Part shown: positions 7,766-14,713 of the stretch, one piece after another | How positions within the stretch are numbered: position 1 is the stretch's first letter | How the letters are laid out: every line of letters starts with the position of its first letter | DNA from: Chloroflexota bacterium | GTDB lineage: Bacteria > Chloroflexota > Limnocylindria > Limnocylindrales > CSP1-4 | Direction of reading: 5' to 3' | DNA: 27,633 nucleotides | NCBI GenBank assembly: GCA_021801545.1 | Contig: JAJYXX010000382.1 | Coordinates: 1 to 27,633 of the forward strand | Notes under the pieces: generated by a model | What the model saw: the letters and a program-made list of their open reading frames with translations, nothing else | Databases searched by the model: none | What the model was told of the DNA's origin: nothing | Translations under genes and position numbers: made by a program

Positions 7766-8869
7766 ATGGTCAAACCTGTTCTCCCCATCACGGAACAGGT
7801 GGCCAGCGCTCCATCGTGGGACGCGCGGGTAGCCCTCATCCGGAAGGTCCCGGAGTCATTCGGCAAGGCGCACCATCAGGCTGTCTACGCGGCCATCGCC
7901 GAGCGGGTTTACGTTCCCGCCGTGACGGCTGACTTCGGTTATGTCCACTGGCGACCGGACTACGAGCTTGCTCCGCTTGAGGCTGCCTATGCGGACGCCG
8001 CGAGGGAGACGCGGGGCTTTCAGGATGTCAGTCCTGCCGACCTTGAGCGGGTCATCACGACCCATCCGGCCACGTTGCAGGTGTTCCGGCTCCTGCTCGG
8101 GCTGACATCGGCGGAGTTCGCGGAGGCTTGCTCCGCCGTGGCCGGGACGGCCCGGTTCAGCAAGACGGCCGTACGCAAGGTCGAGATCGGGGTCAAGCCG
8201 ACTCCGAGCATCGCAGCCGTTTGCGCCGCCGTCATTAGCTCGATGATGCAGGGCGAGTTCTTCGCGCCTCCACGTGAGGGGACCTCGCTCCGCTGGAAGA
8301 CGGATAAGCCAGACACGGCTCATGGCTGGGACTCAGTGCGGCAGTACGCGGCCAATGGAGTGCCGCTCCCGATGTTCCTCCACCAGCGAGCCTATGGCGG
8401 TGCGTTCCGCCAGTTGCTCGACGCCACCAGTTCGCAGCGGGGCGATGTCTTGGAGACTCCCGTTGAGGAACTGTTCAGGGTGGAGGGCATCCCGTATCTG
8501 CGCACCGGCTCCCACAATCAGGCGGAGGTAGCCAGACGCTTCCAACTGACCGTCCGACCGGCTCCCGATTTCGTCGTCTTCGACAACAGGACGGACAGCC
8601 TCCGCGCCATCCTTGAGTGCAAGGGAGCGAGCGACGGTGGTACGGCCCGAGACAAGGCGGCGAGGTTCGGCACGCTCCGAACCGAGGCCCAACGACTGGG
8701 CGGAATTCCCGTATTCGCCGTGCTGGGCGGGGTGGGCTGGCGACGTACCGGGGACGCACTTGGTCCTGTAATCCGGGACACCGATGGTCGAGTCTTCACC
8801 TTGGCTACGCTGTCCGGGATGCTGACCGTGGAGCCGTTGCCGTCCTTGCGAGGCTTGCAGGCTCCATAG
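7766..8869 (+). CDS. Type II restriction endonuclease, PD-(D/E)XK, with apparent HTH segment
   Basis: This 367-residue protein follows the methyltransferase by three bases and is almost certainly its cognate endonuclease. A PD-(D/E)XK site is visible: P267-D268 in RPAPDFVVFDN, then E284-C-K286 in RAILECKGASDGG, followed by a helix with RDKAARF. These residues would bind Mg2+ and cut DNA. Residues about 104-160 look like an XRE-type helix-turn-helix: LGLTSAEFAEAC, SKTAVRKVEIGVKPTPS, then an alanine-rich helix. This segment may read the target or act as a controller. Residues 175-250 (WDSVRQYAANGVPLPMFLHQ and RGDVLETPVEELFRVEGIPY) are not recognised. I cannot name an isoschizomer or target. Codon use matches the methyltransferase and not the flanks. 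Confidence 0.75.
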   Translation: MVKPVLPITEQVASAPSWDARVALIRKVPESFGKAHHQAVYAAIAERVYVPAVTADFGYVHWRPDYELAPLEAAYADAARETRGFQDVSPADLERVITTHPATLQVFRLLLGLTSAEFAEACSAVAGTARFSKTAVRKVEIGVKPTPSIAAVCAAVISSMMQGEFFAPPREGTSLRWKTDKPDTAHGWDSVRQYAANGVPLPMFLHQRAYGGAFRQLLDATSSQRGDVLETPVEELFRVEGIPYLRTGSHNQAEVARRFQLTVRPAPDFVVFDNRTDSLRAILECKGASDGGTARDKAARFGTLRTEAQRLGGIPVFAVLGGVGWRRTGDALGPVIRDTDGRVFTLATLSGMLTVEPLPSLRGLQAP

Positions 8870-8968
8870 GGCGCAGCAACGCTCTGTCCGCTGCCCCGCA
8901 CGGACTTACCGAAACGCGGTCGGCGACTTCCGCGACCACTGCAACCTTTGACAGCCGGCGACGCGGTT

Positions 8969-8985
8969 GGGCGATCGCAACGCCC
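8969..8985. terminator. Small hairpin between convergent genes
   Basis: GGGCG (8969-8973) and CGCCC (8981-8985) can form a five-pair stem with a seven-base loop that contains a GCGATCGC palindrome. It lies in the 191-base gap where the rightward nuclease gene and the leftward amylase operon converge. It could act as a weak bidirectional terminator. There is no T-tract on either side, so this is tentative; nothing else is recognised in the gap. Confidence 0.2.
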
Positions 8986-9060
8986 TAGCCCGAACTTCCA
9001 GTCGACGACGACTCCACGCTGAGGAGTTGCCCAGGCGACGGCGTGTCGAACCCTGGGGCG

Positions 9061-10863
9061 CTATCTTGGCGCCAGCGAGAGCCATCCCGCGGACAGCGGC
9101 GGAACCACGACGTGCAGGCGCTCGCCCACAATGGCTGGCTTGAGCTGGCCCAGGAGATCGAGCCAGGTTCCCAGGCCAGGCGGCCGCCGAAGGACGATCT
9201 CGGCGGGCTCCTCGCCGGGGTTGAACAGAGCGAAGACCATGTCGTCCCCGTGACAACGTGCAAAGCCGTAGCCGCTCGTGGCGTCGTCGATCCAGACGGT
9301 CTCTACATCGCCCTCGCTGAGCGCCGCGCTGGCGCGTCGTGCCCGGATCGCGTTTCGGTAAAAGGCCATGAGCTGCTGGTCCTCCTCGCCCCACGGATAC
9401 GTGCGACGACTGTCCTCGGCATTCTCGCCCTCGAGGCCGGCCTCATCGCCGTAGTAGACCATCGGCACGCCCGGATAGGCGAGCTGGAGCGCGGCGGCCA
9501 ACATGACCCGCCGGCGGTCGCCATCGCAGATCGTCAGGAGCCGCGGCGTGTCGTGCGAGTCAAGCAGGTTGAGCTGGGCGTGAAACGCCGGCTCGGGCGT
9601 GTCGCGCCGGAGCGTCTGCAGCCGGTCGTCCAGCTCCGAAGGGCTGAGCTTGCCGTTGACATAGCCGGCGACGCTGTAGCCGAAGCGATAGTTCATCGTC
9701 GCGTCGAACGAGTCGCCCACCAGGCGGTGCGTCGCGTCGCCCCAGTCCTCGGCCACTAGGTAGAGGTCGTCGCGCCCGTCTCGAATCGCACGTCGGAAGC
9801 GGCGCCAGAAGCCATCCGACATCCAGGGCGTGACGTCGAGGCGCCAGCCGGCGATTCCGGTGTCGAGCCAATACCGGGCGACGCCGCCCTCGCCGAAGAA
9901 GAACTCCTCGACCTCTGGGCACTCGACGAACTCGGGCAGGTACGGCACGTCGACCCAACCGGTGTAGCGGTCCGGCCATTCCTGGAAGTCGAACCACTGG
10001 TAGGTGGCCGCGGTGCGATCAGCCTGCGCCTGGCGGAAATACGGGCTCTCCTTCGAGCAGTGGTTGAAGACGCCGTCAAGGACAACCCGGATGCCGCGCG
10101 CCTCCGCCTCGGCCACCAGGCTGCGCAGGTCGGCCTCGTCACCGAGCCTCGGGTCGATCCGGAAGTAGTCGACCGCGTCGTAGCGGTGGTTCGTGCGACC
10201 GGCGAAGACGGGGGTCAGGTACAGACAGCTGACACCGAGCTCGGTCAGATAGTCGAGCCTGGCGGTGATCCCCGCCAGATCCCCGCCAAAGAAGTCGCGA
10301 CCCATCGGCGGTCGTTCGGGTCGTTCGCCCCAGGGCGGATAGAGCGCCTCCTGGCCGTAGACATCGCCCCCGTTTCGGACCCGTGAAGGATCGGCCACAG
10401 CGAATCGATCGGCGAATATCTGGTACGCGACAGCGCCGTGAGTCCAGGCTGGTGGCAGGCTGAGCGGATCGTAGACAGCGACCTGGAAGTCACGCTCGTC
10501 CCAGACACCGTAGAGCGGCTCGACGATGCCCTCGAGCTGACGCCGCTCACGGATGACGGTGCCGTCGGAGAGCTCGAAGTGGTAGCGCAGGACCGTAGGA
10601 CCGTGCGGCAGCTGGACCTCGACCCACCAGCGGCCAGCCTCACGTTCGGCCAGAGCGACCCGCCAGCTGGTCTCGCGGAGCGGGTCGGTGAGGATCGCCT
10701 CGGGCTGGCTATCGGCGGGCGCCTCGAGCTCGAGTCGGATGCGACTTGAGACCGTGGAGGCCGGTGGCGGGACATGGGGCAATGAACCGCCTCGCAGTCG
10801 GCGGGCCGCGGCGAGGCCGGGGAGGGGCCCGGGCTCCCAGATCGGGGGGCGGCGCTCGCTCAC
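9061..10863 (-). CDS. GH13 cyclomaltodextrinase / neopullulanase-type alpha-glucosidase, cytoplasmic
   Basis: This protein of about 600 residues lacks a signal peptide. Residues about 35-130 form the N-terminal beta domain typical of GH13_20 enzymes. The (beta/alpha)8 barrel starts near 143 (VAYQIFADRF) and includes FFGGDLAGI, GVFNHC (region I), WRLDVTPWM with nucleophile D343, LVAEDWGDA with acid/base E372, and LLDSHDTPR with D438. Residues after about 530 are the beta-sandwich C-domain. It should hydrolyse imported cyclodextrins, linear maltodextrins or pullulan fragments to maltose and glucose. The GTG at 10863 overlaps the malG stop (GTGA), so it is the last gene of the operon. The frame is open further upstream, but that part lies inside malG. 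Confidence 0.85.
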   Translation of the reverse strand: MSERRPPIWEPGPLPGLAAARRLRGGSLPHVPPPASTVSSRIRLELEAPADSQPEAILTDPLRETSWRVALAEREAGRWWVEVQLPHGPTVLRYHFELSDGTVIRERRQLEGIVEPLYGVWDERDFQVAVYDPLSLPPAWTHGAVAYQIFADRFAVADPSRVRNGGDVYGQEALYPPWGERPERPPMGRDFFGGDLAGITARLDYLTELGVSCLYLTPVFAGRTNHRYDAVDYFRIDPRLGDEADLRSLVAEAEARGIRVVLDGVFNHCSKESPYFRQAQADRTAATYQWFDFQEWPDRYTGWVDVPYLPEFVECPEVEEFFFGEGGVARYWLDTGIAGWRLDVTPWMSDGFWRRFRRAIRDGRDDLYLVAEDWGDATHRLVGDSFDATMNYRFGYSVAGYVNGKLSPSELDDRLQTLRRDTPEPAFHAQLNLLDSHDTPRLLTICDGDRRRVMLAAALQLAYPGVPMVYYGDEAGLEGENAEDSRRTYPWGEEDQQLMAFYRNAIRARRASAALSEGDVETVWIDDATSGYGFARCHGDDMVFALFNPGEEPAEIVLRRPPGLGTWLDLLGQLKPAIVGERLHVVVPPLSAGWLSLAPR

Positions 10864-11768
10864 CCCTTGACGCTGCCCCCGGTGAGCCCACCGACCAGCT
10901 GACGCTGCAGCACGAGGAAGATCAGCACGATCGGCAGCGCCCCGACGAGCGCCGCGGCGGCAAAGACACCCCACTCCTTCGTGTACTGGCCGCGGATAAA
11001 GAGGGTCATGCCGACCGCGAGCGTGTAGTTCTCGGTGCTCTTGAGCATCACCCGTGCGAGCAGGAAGTCGGAGTAGGTGCCGATGAAGGTGAGGAGGCCG
11101 ATGACGGCCAGGATCGGCCGGACGAGCGGCAGCAGCACATGCCAGAAGGCCTGGAGTGCGCTGGCGCCGTCGACGCGAGCCGACTCATCGAGATCGCGCG
11201 GCACCGTGTCGAAGTAGCCCTTCATGAGCCAGGTGTTGAAGCCGAGCGCGCCGCCGGTGTAGATGAGGATGAGTCCGCCATGGCTGTCGAGCCCGAGCCA
11301 CGGCGTGATGCCGCCCAGCTGCTGGAGCAACAGGAAGAGCGCGACGAGCGCCAGGGTGTTCGGGAAGAGCTGGACCAGCATGATGAAGAGCAGGCCCGTC
11401 CGCCGTCCCCGATAGCGGAAACGCGAGAACGAGTAGGCGGCGAGCGCGGTGAGCGACACGATGAGAATCGCGCTGATACCCGACACCTTGACCGAGTTCC
11501 AGAGCCAGAGCAGGAACGGGTGCTGAGGATCGTTGACGAGCCGCAGGAAGTTGGCGAGCGTGGCGCCGCGTGGGATCAGCTCCTGGTTGACGAGCGAGTT
11601 CGAGGGGCTGAGCGCGGCGCTCACGACCCAGGCCACCGGGAAGAGAGCGTAGAACGCGGCCACCGATGCGATGACGACCTTGAGCCCGACGTCGAGCCGG
11701 CGGGCTCGCTTCGTCCCGAGCGTGAGTGTGGGCAGCCCGGGGGCGATCCTGGACATCGGTCTAGACAT
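10860..11768 (-). CDS. malG: Maltodextrin/cyclodextrin ABC permease, MalG type
   Basis: This 302-residue inner-membrane permease has about six transmembrane segments. The first is at residues 28-51 (VVIASVAAFYALFPVAWVVSAAL), and the last is near LVGALPIVLIFLVLQ. The cytoplasmic EAA loop, which contacts the ATPase, is DLDESARVDGASALQAFWHVLLP (about 186-208, near-consensus EAA---G---------LP). It forms the heterodimeric channel with MalF. The ATG at 11768 overlaps the malF end by eight bases; a second ATG at 11756 would avoid the overlap. Neither has an ideally spaced ribosome site, since GGAG lies only one base before the first. The stop overlaps the start of the GH13 gene. Confidence 0.88.
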   Translation of the reverse strand: MSRPMSRIAPGLPTLTLGTKRARRLDVGLKVVIASVAAFYALFPVAWVVSAALSPSNSLVNQELIPRGATLANFLRLVNDPQHPFLLWLWNSVKVSGISAILIVSLTALAAYSFSRFRYRGRRTGLLFIMLVQLFPNTLALVALFLLLQQLGGITPWLGLDSHGGLILIYTGGALGFNTWLMKGYFDTVPRDLDESARVDGASALQAFWHVLLPLVRPILAVIGLLTFIGTYSDFLLARVMLKSTENYTLAVGMTLFIRGQYTKEWGVFAAAALVGALPIVLIFLVLQRQLVGGLTGGSVKG

Positions 11769-13389
11769 TCTCCGACACTCGCTCGAGGCTCCGGGTGAAC
11801 CGGAAGTTGAAGGCGGTGATGGCCGCGATGATGAAGAAGATCAGGATCGAGACGGCCGCCGAAAAAGCGTAGTCGGAGCCGCGTCCGCCGGCGAAGGCCA
11901 GCCGGTAGGTGTACGAGATGAGGATGTCGGTCTGGCCAGCCGGGGTGGCCGTTCCCGGAGTCGGCGGTCCTCCTTCGGTGACGAGGTCGATGACAGCGAA
12001 GTTGTTGAAGTTGAAGGCAAAGGCACCGATGAGCAGCGGCGCCACCGAGACGAGCAGGAGCGGCAGGGTGATGAAGCGGAACTGCTGGCGCTTGCTCGCG
12101 CCATCTATCTTGGCCGCCTCGTACAGCTCGTCCGGGATCGACTGGAGGGCACCCAGCGACACGAGCAGCATGTACGGATAGCCGAGCCAGGTGTTGACCA
12201 GGAGGATCGCCACCTTGGCTAGTGTTCCGTCGCTGAACCAGGGCGGAGAGAAACCGAACAGGCTCTCCAGCCCCAGGTTGATTGGCCCGTAGAAGGGGTT
12301 GAGCAGGCCCACCCAGACGAGTGCGCTGATGAAACCCGGAATGGCGTAGGGCACGATGATCAGCGACCGGAAGATCCCCCTGAGCGGTAGACGGCGTTCG
12401 TTGAGCACGAGGGCGAGGCCGAGCCCGACGGTGAAGACGAGCAGGACGCTGAGACCGGCGAAAGCGAAGGTCCAGGCGAAGACGCCCAGGAACGGCCCGC
12501 GGATCTGCGGATCCGTGAACGCGCGGCCGAAGTTGCGTGGGCCGACGACCGCGGCGAAGCCGGGCGACAGCGTCGCGCCGTCCGCGGCGGTGAATGTGCC
12601 CTCGACCGGACGGTAGGCGGTGCCGGTCTCGTTATCGGTCAGGAGGTCGCGGATCGGATCGTAGGTGTACTTCTGGCGTTCCCGGGCCGCCGAGTCGAGC
12701 GAGGTGATGCGGATCGTGTCGTCGCCGGCCGTGATGGAGAGGTGCTGCAACTCCGAGAGATGGCGCACCGCTTCGAGGCGGCTGAGCTTGGCACTCTCCC
12801 CGATCGTCCGGGGCAGGCCATCCTCCGGGTCGACCGGACCGAGGCGTGGGTCGTCGGCGGCGATCGCCTGGAGACCCATCTCGCCGCTGGCGAGGAAGCT
12901 CTTGCCGACGGCGTCGGTGAGCCACAGCGTGAAGCTCCCATCGGGAGAGCGGTAGACGCGCCACGCGTAGTCGGCGGCGCTCTCTGCCGCGAACCGCTGA
13001 CGCTCCATCTGGGCGACAACCTGTTCCTTCGTCAGCAGGTGCCCGTCGCTGTAATTCGTGAACGACAGGTAGACCGTGTAGACGAGCGGGTAGACGACCA
13101 GCAGCAATGTCAGCAGCAACCCGGGCGCCAGCCATCGAACCGGGTACGCGCGCGCGGACACAAAGATCCAGTTGACGGCTGTGGTGACGACGAGGAGCAG
13201 GGCAGCCGGCACGAGCAGCCCGTCGGCCGCGAGGCTGAAGGCGAGGGCGAGGGCGAGGGCGTCGATCGCACAGAGCGCCGCGATCGTCAGGCCGAGCCGG
13301 AGAAGGAATGGCGGAGCGGCGCCGGGCGCCGCTCCGCCATTCGGACTACTGGGAAGCCGCAATCTGCTGCCGGATCGTCTCGGCGGCAT
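11761..13389 (-). CDS. malF: Maltodextrin/cyclodextrin ABC permease, MalF type
   Basis: This permease of about 542 residues resembles enterobacterial MalF closely. It has the first hydrophobic pair (about 29-75), TM3 at 87-108 ending YTVYLSFTNYSDG, a large periplasmic P2-like loop (about 111-297, including DNETGTAYRPVEGTF), then the core with VNTWLGYPYM, EAA loop ELYEAAKIDGASKRQQFRFITLP, and FAFNFNNF ahead of TPAGQTDILISYTYR. The P2 loop is the feature that contacts the binding protein in MalF. The start is uncertain. The ATG at 13389 lies inside the malE 3' end; a TTG at 13362 is an alternative. No start exists between the malE stop and TM1, so some overlap with malE is needed to keep TM1. 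The sequence after the malE stop encodes a Gly/Ala/Pro-rich segment made from a hairpin. Confidence 0.85.
   Translation of the reverse strand: MPPRRSGSRLRLPSSPNGGAAPGAAPPFLLRLGLTIAALCAIDALALALAFSLAADGLLVPAALLLVVTTAVNWIFVSARAYPVRWLAPGLLLTLLLVVYPLVYTVYLSFTNYSDGHLLTKEQVVAQMERQRFAAESAADYAWRVYRSPDGSFTLWLTDAVGKSFLASGEMGLQAIAADDPRLGPVDPEDGLPRTIGESAKLSRLEAVRHLSELQHLSITAGDDTIRITSLDSAARERQKYTYDPIRDLLTDNETGTAYRPVEGTFTAADGATLSPGFAAVVGPRNFGRAFTDPQIRGPFLGVFAWTFAFAGLSVLLVFTVGLGLALVLNERRLPLRGIFRSLIIVPYAIPGFISALVWVGLLNPFYGPINLGLESLFGFSPPWFSDGTLAKVAILLVNTWLGYPYMLLVSLGALQSIPDELYEAAKIDGASKRQQFRFITLPLLLVSVAPLLIGAFAFNFNNFAVIDLVTEGGPPTPGTATPAGQTDILISYTYRLAFAGGRGSDYAFSAAVSILIFFIIAAITAFNFRFTRSLERVSENV
13240..13261. 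repeat. Hexanucleotide tandem repeat inside malF
   Basis: GGCGAG is repeated three times and followed by GGCG (plus-strand reading). On the coding strand it gives alternating Ala-Leu in the first membrane segment of MalF (about residues 44-50). Gain or loss of one unit would stay in frame and only change the length of this segment by two residues. Confidence 0.55.
13306..13342 (-). promoter_or_regulatory. Perfect 18-bp inverted repeat at the malE-malF junction
   Basis: Bases 13306-13323 are the exact reverse complement of 13325-13342, with a single base at the centre (13324). In the minus-strand transcript the structure begins three bases after the malE stop codon. It would form a very stable GC-rich hairpin of about 16-17 pairs. 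No U-tract follows (CTTCTCC), so it is not a classical strong terminator. In enterobacterial mal operons, intercistronic palindromes at this same junction protect the malE message and lower malF expression; the same role is likely here. It also lies within the region encoding the probable MalF N-terminus. Confidence 0.8.
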
Positions 13390-14668
13390 CCTTGATCGCC
13401 TGCTCCGCGGGCTGCTGTTGCTGGTAGATGAGCGTGATCGCCTTGCTCCATGCCTCCCACACTGACGACATCTGCGGGATGGCCGGCATCGGATCCCCGT
13501 CGGCCGCACTCTGGGCGAACACGGCGATGTCCTTGTCTGTGACCTTCGCCCGGAGCGGTAGCCAGGCAGGCGCGTTGGGCACGGCGTCATAGAGTGCCTG
13601 CATCGTCTCGTCCGTGGCGATGTACTCGGTCAGGAATGTCTCGGCCAGCAGCTGGTTCTTGCCAAAGGCACTGACCATGAAGCCCTGGACGCCGACGAAC
13701 GGCCGAGCGGCCTCCGTCATCTTCGGGATCTTCGCAACCCCGTAGTTCACCTTGGCCGCCCTGACGTCGTTGAGTGCCCAGGGCCCGGTCATGAACATCG
13801 CCGACTTCCCCTCTTTGAAGAGGGTCATCATGACCTCGTAGTTGACGTCGGCGCGGAGAAGGCCGCTCTTGATCATCGACTCGATCTCCTTCGCGGCGGC
13901 GATGCCGCCCGGGCTGTCGAGACCGAGATCGGTGGCGTCGTAGCTCCCGGAGGCGTCGCGCCCGAAGATGTAGCCGCCAAAGCCGCTGAAGATCGGGTAC
14001 GAATGGTATGGGTCGGCCTGCTGGAGCACGTAGCCCTGCTCGACCTTCTTGTCATCCTGGAGCTTCTGGGCGATCGCCTTGAGCTCCTTCCACGTCTTCG
14101 GTGGGTTGGGCACGAGATCCTTGTTGTAGTAAAGCGCGATTGCCTCGGTCAAGTACGGCAGGCCGTAGAGCTTGCCGTCGTAGCTGAGGGCCTTCAGCCC
14201 AACCGGGTCGAAGCTCTTCGCCTTGGCGCCGAGGTTGAGCGGCGCGAGCAGGCCGTTCGACACGAGCTCGCCCAGCCAGTCGTGGGCGCCGATGATGATG
14301 TCGGGGCCCTCGTTAGCAGGTCCCGCAATCTTGAGCTGGTCACGGACGTCACCGAAACCTAGCTCCTGCACGACGACCGGCACTCCGTATTTCGCCGTGA
14401 ACTGCTCGCCGAGCGCCTGCATGATCTTGACGCGGCCACCGTCGACCCAGATCGTCAGCGTCCCTTCCTTGGAGAAGAGCGGCACGATCGTCGGGCTGGG
14501 CTCTGGGCTCGCATTGGGCGTCGCCTCGGGTGTGGGCGATGGTGCGGCGCTCGGCGGCACCGTCGCGACCGGGCTTGCCGTGGGCGAAGGCGCCGCTCCC
14601 GTGCCGCAAGCCGCCGCGAACAGGGCGACGGCGACAAGCAGGGTCGCCAAATGCAGGAGCTTCTTCAT
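13346..14668 (-). CDS. malE: Maltodextrin/cyclodextrin-binding lipoprotein, MalE/CymE type
   Basis: This is a 440-residue family 1 extracellular solute-binding protein. The lipoprotein signal ends with LFAAAC and the lipidated cysteine is C21. A Ser/Pro/Thr/Ala linker of about 40 residues tethers the domain to the membrane. The mature domain starts near GTLTIWVDGGR and shows family signatures: GPDIIIGAHDWLGELV, LYGLPYLTEAIALYYNKDLV, GKSAMFMTGPWAL and GVQGFMVSAFGKN. It captures alpha-glucan oligosaccharides outside the cell and delivers them to MalFG. The start has a strong ribosome site (GGAGGAGAC before the ATG). The gene begins 45 bases after the glucanotransferase stop and ends at the hairpin that overlaps the malF start. 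Confidence 0.92.
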   Translation of the reverse strand: MKKLLHLATLLVAVALFAAACGTGAAPSPTASPVATVPPSAAPSPTPEATPNASPEPSPTIVPLFSKEGTLTIWVDGGRVKIMQALGEQFTAKYGVPVVVQELGFGDVRDQLKIAGPANEGPDIIIGAHDWLGELVSNGLLAPLNLGAKAKSFDPVGLKALSYDGKLYGLPYLTEAIALYYNKDLVPNPPKTWKELKAIAQKLQDDKKVEQGYVLQQADPYHSYPIFSGFGGYIFGRDASGSYDATDLGLDSPGGIAAAKEIESMIKSGLLRADVNYEVMMTLFKEGKSAMFMTGPWALNDVRAAKVNYGVAKIPKMTEAARPFVGVQGFMVSAFGKNQLLAETFLTEYIATDETMQALYDAVPNAPAWLPLRAKVTDKDIAVFAQSAADGDPMPAIPQMSSVWEAWSKAITLIYQQQQPAEQAIKDAAETIRQQIAASQ

Positions 14669-14713
14669 GGGTTGTCTCCTCCTCGTGGGCCTCTAGTCGG
14701 GAGTGATCGCTGG

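Noticed and set aside
10864..10974. N-terminal extension of the GH13 frame
   Set aside because: It lies within malG, and the GTG at 10863 overlaps the malG stop in a coupling arrangement.
10746..11798. 350-codon plus-strand frame rich in Glu, Arg and Asp
   Set aside because: It is antisense to malG and the start of the GH13 gene, which have clear membrane segments and motifs; its charged low-complexity translation is a typical mirror of membrane protein codons.
13390..13590. Upstream extension of the malF frame
   Set aside because: It lies deep inside malE, and the translation is Arg/Ser/Cys-rich, unlike any MalF N-terminus. A start at 13389 or 13362 is more sensible.
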